NCBI RefSeq assembly: GCF_002846365.1
Contig: NZ_PJMW01000002.1
Location: 5,208,001 to 5,272,000 of the forward strand
Origin: Nocardia fluminea
GTDB taxonomy: Bacteria; Actinomycetota; Actinomycetes; Mycobacteriales; Mycobacteriaceae
Direction: 5' to 3'
DNA: 64,000 bases
Shown here: piece after piece, positions 9,209-17,608 of the stretch
How positions within the stretch are numbered: position 1 is the stretch's first letter
Layout of the letters: each line of letters opens with the position of its first letter
The notes under the pieces: generated by a model
The model's database searches: none
Told to the model about the DNA's origin: nothing
The model's input: the letters and a program-made list of their open reading frames with translations, nothing else
Made by a program: the position numbers and the translations under genes

Positions 9209-9940
9209 CTACGAGTCACCGAGTTCGTCCACCAATCGCAGCTGCCCGAACTGCGACGGTGCTGCGCCGAACATGCTGTGGCAGACGCGATTCAGGTGAG
9301 CACTGTCGGCGAATCCGGCACCGTGTGCCGCCTCGGTGAGGGTTCGTCCCGCAGCGAACAGCCGCATCGCGTGCTGCATCCGCAGCCAACGCACGTATGC
9401 GCGGAACGGAAGTCCCACTTCAGCCGAGAACAGGTGCGCCAGTCGGCTCTCCGACAGCCGCACCCGCCGGGCGAGTTCGCTGAGCCGCACCGGGCCGTCG
9501 GCAAGAAGCCCGGGCAAATCGGCCGTACAACGGCGCACCGCCGGATGCCAGGCGCCACGGTCGGGTTCGACCGCGCCGGCGACAATGGCCGCCATTCCGA
9601 TCGGGCCGGAGCTGAACATCGCCCCGTGACGCACCCAGACATCGACCACATCCGCGGGTTCGGGGCACAGTAGCGCCGCCACCGCCGCTTCGGGCGCCAG
9701 GTGGATCAATGTCGCCGAAGCAGCGCCCTCGACTACCCGGTGGCTGGTGTTCGGCGGAATCACCACCGCCTGGCAGCGTGCGATGACTCCCTGTGCGTCA
9801 CCGATACAGAACGCGGACTCGCTCTTCATGATCTGCACCGTGTGGTGCGCATGCAGTGCTGTGATCCCGACTTCACCGGTCAGCACCATCAACCCGGGCC
9901 GCAGCAGCATTGTCCCGGTCCACCCGGTCGCGCTGGTCAC
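9209..9940 (-). CDS. AraC-family transcriptional regulator
   Basis: A 243-residue protein with a cupin-like N-terminal sensor half (HAHHTVQIMKSE, VVIPPNTSHRVVEG) and a C-terminal AraC double helix-turn-helix (LSELARRVRLSESRLAHLF and LTEAAHGAGFADSAHLNRVC). It is divergent from the lanthipeptide cluster, with a 386-base gap, so a role in that cluster is possible but unproven. The DUF3703 gene follows it on the same strand and may be co-transcribed. Confidence 0.85.
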   Translation of the reverse strand: MTSATGWTGTMLLRPGLMVLTGEVGITALHAHHTVQIMKSESAFCIGDAQGVIARCQAVVIPPNTSHRVVEGAASATLIHLAPEAAVAALLCPEPADVVDVWVRHGAMFSSGPIGMAAIVAGAVEPDRGAWHPAVRRCTADLPGLLADGPVRLSELARRVRLSESRLAHLFSAEVGLPFRAYVRWLRMQHAMRLFAAGRTLTEAAHGAGFADSAHLNRVCHSMFGAAPSQFGQLRLVDELGDS

Positions 9941-10326
9941 GTGTTGTGGCCCGTTCGCGGTGCGGCTCGACTGGCCGGGTCGTCAACTGCGCGGTGCGTC
10001 GAGTGCTGCATGGTCGAAGTATCGCGATCCCACCGGTCATCAGCGGTGACGGGTAGGTGGCCACGGCGATCGTGTCGCCCGTTCGTGCACGATCAGCCGG
10101 ATCGCGGCGGCGGCGCTCCGCAGGCGCTCGGGGATAGGCAAACGGCCTTCTCGCGAATCCGGGCCGGGCGCGGAATCTACCGCGCGGCGATGGGGGTGGT
10201 CATCGCGGTGCGGTAGGGGAAAACCGCGACTGCGCACTGATTCGGAGAGGGGTGTGTGGCGGTCATTCTGGAGTTCGTTCGATCAACCGACGAACGGCTT
10301 CACTACCTGAGAAGGGTTGGACCGCA
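9941..10326. promoter_or_regulatory. Intergenic region before the lanthipeptide cluster
   Basis: This 386-base gap between the divergent AraC gene and the LanKC gene must hold the cluster promoter. No protein frame in it is convincing. An inverted repeat, CGTTCG and CGAACG separated by nine bases (10276-10296), lies 30 bases before the LanKC ATG and is a candidate site for the cluster's response regulator or the AraC protein. Confidence 0.4.
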
Positions 10327-12888
10327 ATGCTTCACGACGCCGCGTTCCTGCTCGCCGACCCCGACTACTTCCAGCCCGTCGAGCGCACCGATCCTGGTCG
10401 GCGATATGCCCCCACAGCGCCACCGGCTGGATGGGCGCGAGGGGAATCGGGGGTGTGGACCTATTGGCTGCCGCCCGAGGTGGTACTGCCCGATCAGGGC
10501 TGGAAGGTTCATGTCTCGAGTTCGCTGGACAACACCCATCTGGTGCTGGACATCGTGGCGGGCGTGTGCGGCGAGCTCGGGGTGCCGTTCAAACATCTGA
10601 CCGGGCGGACCTTCTTCGGGTGGTTGCACAGCAAGCACGGCAGTCGGGTGCAGAGCGGGAAATTCTGTGCGCTCTATCCGCCGACACCGCAGTGTGCGCA
10701 CGAGGTGCTGATGCGACTGGAACGTGAACTCGCCGGCATCGCCGGACCGTACGTGCTCACCGACCGCAGGTTCGGGAGCTCGCAGTGTGTGTCCTATCGG
10801 TTCGGTGCGTTCCGCCCGAGCTATCGGATGCAGGCCGACGGTTCCACGTCGCCCACGTTGCGGGGTGTCGACGGTACGGAGATCCCCGACGAGCGACGAC
10901 CCGAATTCTTTTTGCCCGCCGGGGTGGTGGATCCGTTCGCGCCGCCGCCGGAGCCGGTCGGCGACGAGTCCGAAATCAGCTTTCACGGCTACACCTTCGA
11001 GGCGGTCCTGCGCCACAGCAACGCGGGCGGTGCCTATCGGGCCCGTGACCTGGAGGGGGAAGCCTGTTTCGTCAAGGAGGCCCGCGGCCACAACGGGTAC
11101 GTCGGCGTGCAGGATGCGCGGCGACGTCTCGAGCAGGAGTACCTCACATTGCGCGCGCTGCACGCGGCGGCGCCCGGGCTGGCGCCGCGACCCGTGGAGT
11201 TGTTCACCGAGTGGGAGCACACCTATCTCGTCACCGAGTTCGTGCCGGGCCGAACGCTCACCAGCTGGATGGTCGCCACCACACCGCTGATCCACGCCGG
11301 TGCGGCCACGGCGACGATCGCCGACTACTACCGGCGCTGCCGCCACATTCTCGACCAGGTCACCGCGCAGATCGCCACCTTGCACCGGCTCGGCTACGCC
11401 TTCGTCGACATCAGCCCGGGCAACGTGCTCATCGCCGACGACGACACCGTACGTCTGATCGACGCGGAAGCCGTTCAGCGCCTGGATCATCCACTCGGAC
11501 TCCTGTCCACCCCGGGCTTCGTGCCGCCGGAGTTGCGGACGACTGAGGGGCGCTCGAAAGCCGACCCGCGCTACGTCGATGCCTACGGGTTGTCCGCCCT
11601 CGCGCAGATGCTGATCTTCCCGATGCACGAAGTGGCCGAGCGGTCACCGCAGTGCTTGGACCATCTTCTCGCCGACCTCACCGAACTGGCGGCACCACCG
11701 CGGCCGCTGTGGGACGCGGTCGTGCGCTATCGGGGCAGCGAACAAGGGCCGAGACTGCCGGACCCGGATGCTGTGCGCGCCGACCCGGTTACCGCGCTGC
11801 ACTGGCTGCGCGACCGCACCGCTGATGCGCTGGTTCAGACGTCCGAGCCGTACCCGTTCGGGCCGGAAGGACACCGGACCAATACGCGCGGTGTCGCCCA
11901 CGGCACCGCTGGCGTGCTGCATGCCTTGCGACTGGCGGGGCGCGCCATCGACCCGGCGGTGGTCACGCGATGGCGTGATGAATCCCTGGCCGCACGCGAC
12001 GACACCTGTCCCGGCCTGCTGTTCGGCAATGCCGGAATCGCCTGGGTCCTCGACGATCTCGGTGAACGCGAGGCCGGCTTGGCGCTACTCGCCGCCGCGA
12101 GCGCGCACCGGTTGAGTACCGAATCGGCCACCTGGGGCGGAGGCGCGGCCGGTGTTGCCATGGCGCAGTTGGCTTTTCACCATCGAACCGGTGACTTCGC
12201 CCACCTCGAACACGCCCACCGACTGCTCAGCGGGTTGCCCGAAAATCTGGCCCCCCTGCTGGGCGCCGACAACGCTTCCGGGCTGGTGCACGGCAGACCC
12301 GGAGTCGCGTTGGCGCTGTACTACCTGGCCGCGTTCACCGGCGAGCAGCACCACTTCGAGCGCGGGCTGCGACTGCTGCGCGACGAACTCGTCCACGCGG
12401 AGCCGATCCCGGTGGACGCCCTGGGTTTTCGCGCCTCGGAGCGCGACCTGCGCGTCATGCCCTACCTCGCATCCGGGAGCGCAGGCTATGCGCAGGTGCT
12501 GGCTCGGTATCTGAACAACTACGACGAGCCGGAGCTGGCGAACAGTCTGCGCGGTTGCCTGCGAGCACTGAGTATCCGATTCACAGCCGCACCCGGACTT
12601 TTTCACGGGCAAGCGGGAATGGCTCTGGTGCAGACGGATTCGGCAGTCCGTACCGGCGTTCCCGCCGATGCGAGGTCACGACTGACCGCACTGTTCAAGT
12701 ACGCGATTCCCGGCGAGACCGGAGTGCGTTGGCTCGGTGGACACGGTCAACGACTCAGTGCCGATCTGGCGACCGGATCCGCGGGTGTCCTACTGGCCTT
12801 GCAGCACGCCCTGACCGGCTTCCCTGATCCGTTGTTCACCCTCGACGCGGCCGTGCCTGCTCCGGCAGCCCAGCCCGTCGAGCGGTAG
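10327..12888 (+). CDS. lanKC: Class III lanthipeptide synthetase LanKC
   Basis: An 853-residue, three-part enzyme that matures the precursor encoded just downstream. Residues about 1-205 are the lyase-type part. Residues about 220-490 are a Ser/Thr-kinase-like domain with the ATP lysine in CFVKEARGH (K250), catalytic VDISPGNVL (D361, N366) and a DFG-like LIDAE (D379). Residues about 515-853 are LanC-like, with repeated G-x-AG helices (HGTAGVLHAL, VHGRPGVALAL, FHGQAGMALVQ). The LanC zinc ligands (Cys, Cys, His) are absent, which marks class III (RamC/AmfT/LabKC type) rather than class IV LanL. Known chemistry: phosphorylation of Ser/Thr, elimination, then ring closure. The ATG at 10327 is preferred over a GTG at 10252 because the protein then starts with the conserved ADPDYF region. 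Confidence 0.9.
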   Translation: MLHDAAFLLADPDYFQPVERTDPGRRYAPTAPPAGWARGESGVWTYWLPPEVVLPDQGWKVHVSSSLDNTHLVLDIVAGVCGELGVPFKHLTGRTFFGWLHSKHGSRVQSGKFCALYPPTPQCAHEVLMRLERELAGIAGPYVLTDRRFGSSQCVSYRFGAFRPSYRMQADGSTSPTLRGVDGTEIPDERRPEFFLPAGVVDPFAPPPEPVGDESEISFHGYTFEAVLRHSNAGGAYRARDLEGEACFVKEARGHNGYVGVQDARRRLEQEYLTLRALHAAAPGLAPRPVELFTEWEHTYLVTEFVPGRTLTSWMVATTPLIHAGAATATIADYYRRCRHILDQVTAQIATLHRLGYAFVDISPGNVLIADDDTVRLIDAEAVQRLDHPLGLLSTPGFVPPELRTTEGRSKADPRYVDAYGLSALAQMLIFPMHEVAERSPQCLDHLLADLTELAAPPRPLWDAVVRYRGSEQGPRLPDPDAVRADPVTALHWLRDRTADALVQTSEPYPFGPEGHRTNTRGVAHGTAGVLHALRLAGRAIDPAVVTRWRDESLAARDDTCPGLLFGNAGIAWVLDDLGEREAGLALLAAASAHRLSTESATWGGGAAGVAMAQLAFHHRTGDFAHLEHAHRLLSGLPENLAPLLGADNASGLVHGRPGVALALYYLAAFTGEQHHFERGLRLLRDELVHAEPIPVDALGFRASERDLRVMPYLASGSAGYAQVLARYLNNYDEPELANSLRGCLRALSIRFTAAPGLFHGQAGMALVQTDSAVRTGVPADARSRLTALFKYAIPGETGVRWLGGHGQRLSADLATGSAGVLLALQHALTGFPDPLFTLDAAVPAPAAQPVER

Positions 12889-12939
12889 TCGACCACCGGA
12901 CCACACATCCCACGACACACCCGGAAGGAGGTGAACATC

Positions 12940-13047
12940 ATGATCCAGATCCTGAAGCTGCAGGCGGAGACCGCCAAGAACGACGGCGAGGACGCCGGCT
13001 GGAGCACCCTCAGCATGCAGAACTGCACCAACGCCGTCGAGGCGTAG
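12940..13047 (+). CDS. lanA: Class III lanthipeptide precursor peptide LanA
   Basis: A 35-residue peptide behind a very strong AAGGAGGTG ribosome binding site (12925-12933), 51 bases after the LanKC stop. The leader carries ILKLQ at residues 4-8, the conserved class III recognition motif, followed by an acidic hydrophilic stretch. The core, WSTLSMQNCTNAVEA from residue 21, contains one Ser-x-x-Ser-x-x-x-Cys (S22, S25, C29), the pattern that becomes labionin in SapB, AmfS and labyrinthopeptin. T23 and T30 could also be dehydrated. There is one cysteine, hence at most one ring. The leader cleavage site is not evident, and no dedicated peptidase gene is nearby. The gene was too short for normal gene calling. 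Confidence 0.88.
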   Translation: MIQILKLQAETAKNDGEDAGWSTLSMQNCTNAVEA

Positions 13048-13062
13048 AGGCACGAAACATCC

Positions 13063-13096
13063 GCTGGGTGCGGGCCTGTCGAGGCCCGCACCCAGC
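13063..13096 (+). terminator. Strong hairpin after the precursor gene
   Basis: A perfect 15-base-pair stem (13063-13077 with 13082-13096) closes a GTCG loop, starting 16 bases after the precursor stop. There is no long T-run, so it probably acts as a partial terminator or mRNA stabiliser that keeps precursor mRNA more abundant than the downstream exporter and regulator mRNA. Confidence 0.7.
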
Positions 13097-13126
13097 GATT
13101 CTCCGCTATCCGGCAAGGAACCGACC

Positions 13127-14389
13127 ATGGGCGATCAACTCTCGACACGACAGATTTCGGATCTGCGGCGCTACACCGTCGCCCAGGTCGCCTCGACCGT
13201 CGGAAGCGCGCTGACCAGCACCACAGTCTCCGTGACCGCTGTCGCTGTCCTCGGAGCAGGGCCGCGCGAGGTGTCACTGGTGGTCGCCGCGTCGGCGGTG
13301 CCGCCACTGGTACTCGGACCTTTCGCCGGCGTGCTGCTCGACCGCGTGAGCCGGCCACGCCGGTTACTGATCCTCGCCGATCTGATCGCGGCCTCGGCGA
13401 TCGCGGTCTGTGCGGTGGCGGCGTTCGCCGGCGTACTGACCGTGACCACTCTGATCGGCCTGTCCCTGACCCTCGGGGCGACCGGGGTTGCGCGAGCGGG
13501 ACTGTACTTTTCGCACTTGAGCACGCTCGGCGTGCGCGATGTCAGCACCACACGAGCACGGCTGCAATCCCACTCGCTGCTCGCGCGCGCGGTCGGCGCC
13601 TCGGTGGCCGGGCCGTTGCTCACCGTCGCCGGCGCGGCGGTGATGTTCACCTGCGATGTGCTCACCTACCTGTTCAGCGCCTTGTGCCTCGCGGGCCTGT
13701 CGGCACCCGATCGCCGCGAGACCGCTCGACGAGGCGGCATCGCTCGCGAATTCGCCGACGGGGTACGTGTGCTGCGCGACTCGACGGTGCTGGCCGCTGT
13801 GGCGCTGTATCTGCTGATCGGCGGCGCCGCATCCGGCGGTGTGGCTGCCATGCGCGCGGTGTTCCTGCTCGACGACATACGAATCCCGGTATCCGCGTAC
13901 GGTATCCCCGCCGTTGCCGCTACCGTGTCCGCAGCTGTCGGCGCGCTTGCCGCCCCGCGCATCCTCACCGCCGGGATCTCGGCCGACCGAGTGCTGCGAG
14001 CGAGCGTCCTCGCCGCGGCGGTCTGCGCGCTCGCGCTACCCCTGACCACCGGGTCGCTGCCCCTCGCCCTGCTGATCGTGTGCGCGAGTACCGCACTGCC
14101 GACGTTCTTCGGCGCGATCATGAACATCGCCCTGATCACGGTGATGGGCACCGACGTGGGTGATCGCTACTTCGCGCGCGTGGGGGCACTGCTCGGCACC
14201 GGCACCACCGCGGCCAACCTGGTCGGCGCGCTACTCGGCGGCGTGCTGGGCGCGCACTTCGGCGTCCGCACCGGGATCTGGGTGTTCGTTCTCGCCGACC
14301 TGCTGGCCGCCGTCCCCTTCGCCTGGGCGATCGCCCGGCGTAGCTGTGCAGCGTCCGCGAGTTCGCGTAGGCAGACCGCGAAGGCATAG
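13127..14389 (+). CDS. MFS transporter of the lanthipeptide cluster
   Basis: A 420-residue protein with about 12 hydrophobic segments and the loop motif GVLLDRVSRPRR, as in MFS proteins of the MefA/DHA3-like type. It starts at ATG after an AAGGAA site. Its position between the precursor and the two-component system suggests export of, or self-protection from, the modified peptide. SapB-type clusters normally carry paired ABC exporters (RamA/RamB), so an MFS protein in this place is unusual. The transport substrate is inferred from context only. Confidence 0.83.
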   Translation: MGDQLSTRQISDLRRYTVAQVASTVGSALTSTTVSVTAVAVLGAGPREVSLVVAASAVPPLVLGPFAGVLLDRVSRPRRLLILADLIAASAIAVCAVAAFAGVLTVTTLIGLSLTLGATGVARAGLYFSHLSTLGVRDVSTTRARLQSHSLLARAVGASVAGPLLTVAGAAVMFTCDVLTYLFSALCLAGLSAPDRRETARRGGIAREFADGVRVLRDSTVLAAVALYLLIGGAASGGVAAMRAVFLLDDIRIPVSAYGIPAVAATVSAAVGALAAPRILTAGISADRVLRASVLAAAVCALALPLTTGSLPLALLIVCASTALPTFFGAIMNIALITVMGTDVGDRYFARVGALLGTGTTAANLVGALLGGVLGAHFGVRTGIWVFVLADLLAAVPFAWAIARRSCAASASSRRQTAKA

Positions 14390-14422
14390 CCCCGAATACC
14401 TTGTCGTGGGACACTTCTGCCC

Positions 14423-14875
14423 ATGACAGCACGCACTTTCGTAGTCGTGTACGCAGTGGACGAAGGTGGTGCCACCGGTCTGCCGGTCGGCAGGGCGACG
14501 CTGCTCGAGCGGGAATTCGCCCTCGCGCACCCGCCGTTGGCCGCGAGGCTCGCTGAGCGGGAAACGCCACTGCGGCTCGGAGTGTTCAGCGCCGTGCACG
14601 AATATGGCGAAGTGGTGGATGTCTCGGCGACGATTGTCGTGCCGGAAGCACCGGATATCGTGCTGCTCCAACTGGCAGAAATCTCGGCGGCACCGCCACG
14701 CGGGGTTCCGGTCACCCTCGTTGAGATCGACGGCGGGCTGGCCGAACCGACTCGCGACGACGTCATCGCGGCCGTGCGCACGGTACTCACCGACATCGCC
14801 GCCGCGACCCCGCCGCCGGCGATGTCGATCGGCAACCCACTGACCTGGGTGTGGAAGCTCCTCGGCGGTGGCTGA
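14423..14875 (+). CDS. Unknown protein of the lanthipeptide cluster
   Basis: A 150-residue protein that is not recognised. It has no signal peptide. It alternates beta-type hydrophobic stretches (TFVVVYAV, VSATIVVPEAPDIVLLQL, VPVTLVEIDGG) with charged turns and ends in a hydrophobic WVWKLLGGG tail. Its last eight bases overlap the start of the sensor kinase gene, which implies translational coupling and a shared role in signalling or immunity. No function is assigned. Confidence 0.65.
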   Translation: MTARTFVVVYAVDEGGATGLPVGRATLLEREFALAHPPLAARLAERETPLRLGVFSAVHEYGEVVDVSATIVVPEAPDIVLLQLAEISAAPPRGVPVTLVEIDGGLAEPTRDDVIAAVRTVLTDIAAATPPPAMSIGNPLTWVWKLLGGG

Positions 14876-16067
14876 ACTCAGCCCCGAGGCCACACCGCTA
14901 CGCCGCCTCGCCGACGTCGCACTGGTCGTCGCCGTCGGTGGTATCGATCTGGCGGCATGGGGTGGAGATCGTCAGCTCCTCGGCGGCGGTTCGTTACCGT
15001 TGTGGGTGGTGCCGACCGCGGCCGTCCTGCTGTGTACAACGCTGTTGGCGCGCGGACGTTTTCCGGTGACGGTGTGGGCGGTCGCCTGGTGTTTCACCGC
15101 GGTGAATATCGTTGTGCCGACGTATTTTCCGGTCGGGTATCTGCTCGTCGCCACTTTCGCGGCCGCCTGCCGGGTATCCGCACCCGCGGCTCGGCTTATC
15201 CTCGCCGGGTCCGCGCTTTCGCTCGGGCTGTTCACTTATCACAACCGGCTGGCCGGAGCCGCTGCGCCGGAACTGCGGCACTTCCTCGTCGCCGGGACGA
15301 TGTGGGCCTTGGCCCTCGGTGTCGCATGGGGTGTGGGCCGCCTGCTGTATCTGCGCGAGCACCGTGCTCTGGCGACGCAAGCGCGCCTGGCCGCCGACGC
15401 CGAGGCCGCGTTGATTGCGCAACGGCTGCGACTGGCGCACGAGCTGCACGACAGCGTGTCCGGTGCGGTGGCCGCGATGATCCTGCACGCCGCAGCCGCC
15501 CGCGCGTTCACTCCCGACGGTCATCCGAAGGTAGCCGAAGCCTTGGCGGTCATCGAAAACGCAGGGACACAGGCGATGAGCGAACTACACGACCTGCTCG
15601 GACTGTTACGCGCGCCCATCGAGGGCTCGCATGCGGCGCACGCCGGTCGCAGCGCACCGGCCACACTCGAGAGCCTGATCGAGCTGAATCGCGCGGGTGG
15701 GCTGCGTATTCGCCTCGACACCGACGGCACCCGTCCACCGAACGTCGACCCCGACATCGACCTGGCGGCCTACCGGCTCGTGCAGGAATCGCTGACCAAC
15801 GTCGCCAAACACGCCGGTGCCGGTGCGACCGTCGATATCAGTATCGGCTGGCGCCGCGCCAGTGTGACCGTCGCGGTGCGCAGTAGGGGCGGGAACGGCC
15901 CCGTCCCGCAGGTCGCTCGACTCTCCACGCACCAGGGCCTGGCCGGGCTCGCTCAAAGATTGCAAACACTGAGTGGCACAGTCGAATACGGTCCGGACGG
16001 CACCGGCTGGTCCGTGGTCTCGGAGATACCGTTGAATCCCGCCGGAATTCAGGAGAACGTGTCGTGA
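14868..16067 (+). CDS. NarL-type sensor histidine kinase
   Basis: A 399-residue membrane kinase. About five hydrophobic segments (residues 15-155) form the sensor part, with no large extracellular domain. A HisKA_3 phospho-acceptor region reads LAHELHDSVSGAVAAM, and a degenerate HATPase_c domain follows (AAYRLVQESLTNVAKHAGA, then HQGLAGLAQRLQTLSG). It overlaps the unknown protein gene upstream and, by four bases, the response regulator downstream, so the three are translated as a unit. A membrane-embedded sensor of this form could detect the lanthipeptide or envelope stress. Confidence 0.88.
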   Translation: MAELSPEATPLRRLADVALVVAVGGIDLAAWGGDRQLLGGGSLPLWVVPTAAVLLCTTLLARGRFPVTVWAVAWCFTAVNIVVPTYFPVGYLLVATFAAACRVSAPAARLILAGSALSLGLFTYHNRLAGAAAPELRHFLVAGTMWALALGVAWGVGRLLYLREHRALATQARLAADAEAALIAQRLRLAHELHDSVSGAVAAMILHAAAARAFTPDGHPKVAEALAVIENAGTQAMSELHDLLGLLRAPIEGSHAAHAGRSAPATLESLIELNRAGGLRIRLDTDGTRPPNVDPDIDLAAYRLVQESLTNVAKHAGAGATVDISIGWRRASVTVAVRSRGGNGPVPQVARLSTHQGLAGLAQRLQTLSGTVEYGPDGTGWSVVSEIPLNPAGIQENVS

Positions 16068-16711
16068 CGATCAGCGTGATCATCGCGGAGGACGAAGCCT
16101 TGGTGCGTGCCGGTGTCGTCTTGCTGCTCGGCGGCGTCCCCGGCATCGAGGTGGTGGGTGAGGCAAGCGACGGCACCACGGCGATCGAACTCGCCGCGGC
16201 CGTCCGGCCCGATGTGGTCCTGATGGACCTGCGCATGCCAGGGACCGACGGAATCAGTGCCACCCGCAAGATCTGCGAATCCATCGACGCGCCAGCGGTT
16301 CTCGTGCTCACTACCTTCAACGAACAGCAGGCCGTGCAACAAGCTCTTGCTGCGGGTGCCAGCGGATTTCTCCTCAAGCACGCCGCCCCCGCAGACCTCG
16401 CCGAGGCGATTCGCGCCTGCGCCGCGGGGGAGGGCTGGCTCGATCCCGCGGTGGTCAGCGGCGTCCTGACCGCACTGAGATCGGCTACCCCGCCCACCTC
16501 CGCTACACCAGGAACCGTGGCCGGACTGACCAACCGCGAGCGCGAGGTGCTGGTGTTGATGGCGATGGGATACGCGAACACCGAGATCAGCGCTCGCTTG
16601 TTCATCAGCGAAGCCACCACCCGCACCCACGTCTCGCACATCATCGCCAAAACCGGTTCTCGCGACCGCACCCAGGCGGTAGTGCTCGCCTACCGCAGCG
16701 GCCTGATGTAG
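16064..16711 (+). CDS. NarL/LuxR-type response regulator
   Basis: A 215-residue protein with a receiver domain (EDEALVRAGV, phospho-acceptor D55 in VVLMDLRMPG, conserved K in FLLKHAAP) and a C-terminal LuxR helix-turn-helix (LTNREREVLVLMAMGYANTEISARLF). It is the partner of the kinase encoded just upstream, with a GTGA start-stop overlap. Functionally it takes the place of the orphan regulator RamR in SapB clusters. The probable target is the cluster's own promoter. Confidence 0.9.
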   Translation: MTISVIIAEDEALVRAGVVLLLGGVPGIEVVGEASDGTTAIELAAAVRPDVVLMDLRMPGTDGISATRKICESIDAPAVLVLTTFNEQQAVQQALAAGASGFLLKHAAPADLAEAIRACAAGEGWLDPAVVSGVLTALRSATPPTSATPGTVAGLTNREREVLVLMAMGYANTEISARLFISEATTRTHVSHIIAKTGSRDRTQAVVLAYRSGLM

Positions 16712-16811
16712 GACCAGGAAATCGGCGACAGTCTCGGGCTGGAAATCGGGGGCTGGAGGAAGCCGACGGTCATGTTCACGGCCGGTCGGCCGTCATCGGA
16801 CCAGCGTGTCC

Positions 16812-17510
16812 TCATCGGAGACCGGGTTCGACGAAGCGTTCCACGATCAGCCGCTCACCGGCCGGATCCGGCAGCGGCCAGGCGAGTAGGGACATCACGA
16901 CCCGCACGATCCATTGAGCCGCCGCGTCATCGGGAAGGACTCCGGTGAGTGCGGAAGCGAATCTGCCGAGTTGGGGTGCGGCTGCGAGATAGCTGTCGGC
17001 GCGAGTCGCGCGGGAGCCGGCGTACCACTGGGCCAGGACGGGATTCGTCCGTACCGCGGCCACCGAGGCCAGGATCGCTTCCACGGTGCGGCGTGAGCCG
17101 TCGAACGGTTCGATGGCGATGGCGACCTCGCCCGCGACCGAGGCCGCGGCCCGCGCGATCACGCCGTCGACAATGGCCGCCTTTCCGCCTACATGCCGGT
17201 ACAGCGTCGCGCGCGAGCAACCCGCGCGTGCGGCGACGTCGTCCACGTTCACCGCCTCGATGCCTCGTTCGAGAATCAGTGCGGTGGCCGCGGCATGGAT
17301 CCGGTCGACTGCGACGTCGCGACGCCGGCCACCGGCGAGCCAATCGGGCCTGTCGTGATCCGCGATGGGGCACCTCCAGCACAGTGATACGGATTTCCGT
17401 GGGATCTCATTGTGAGACGAAATCTCCCAAACGTCTAGATGGGAAGTTCCGGAAATTGCCCGGTAACCAGCGTCGGCCGCCCGCGGAGCGAAAGCCGTTG
17501 AGACAGACAA
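16812..17510 (-). CDS. TetR-family regulator beside the P450 gene
   Basis: The TetR helix-turn-helix is VNVDDVAARAGCSRATLYRHVGGK; the C-terminal ligand domain follows. The frame opens at a TTG at 17510, but the first 50 or so codons do not look like TetR protein. A GGAGG site at about 17373-17378 points to a start near 17366, where the in-frame codon is ATC, so the true start is unclear. An inverted repeat (17405-17417) inside the supposed N-terminal extension also argues that the extension is intergenic. The gene is divergent from a cytochrome P450 gene and probably controls it. Confidence 0.75.
   Translation of the reverse strand: MSVSTAFAPRAADAGYRAISGTSHLDVWEISSHNEIPRKSVSLCWRCPIADHDRPDWLAGGRRRDVAVDRIHAAATALILERGIEAVNVDDVAARAGCSRATLYRHVGGKAAIVDGVIARAAASVAGEVAIAIEPFDGSRRTVEAILASVAAVRTNPVLAQWYAGSRATRADSYLAAAPQLGRFASALTGVLPDDAAAQWIVRVVMSLLAWPLPDPAGERLIVERFVEPGLR
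17405..17417. promoter_or_regulatory. Candidate TetR operator before the P450 gene
   Basis: The perfect inverted repeat TCTCA-TTG-TGAGA lies between the TetR helix-turn-helix region and the P450 start. It is short, and its assignment rests on position. Confidence 0.3.
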
Positions 17511-17608
17511 ACCAGCAGGTAGAGCCGGTAAATCTCAATACTGGGGTCGTTCTTGACATGTCGAATCTCGCCGTGGACGGTAGTGGCTGACTGGAACGCG
17601 TTCTACTG

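Noticed and set aside
10303..11628. Minus-strand open frame of about 440 codons opposite LanKC
   Set aside because: Antisense of the synthetase; residue composition is typical of a shadow frame.
10327..12888. Assignment of the synthetase to class IV (LanL)
   Set aside because: The LanC-like part lacks the Cys-Cys-His zinc site, and the precursor has the class III ILKLQ leader and a labionin motif.
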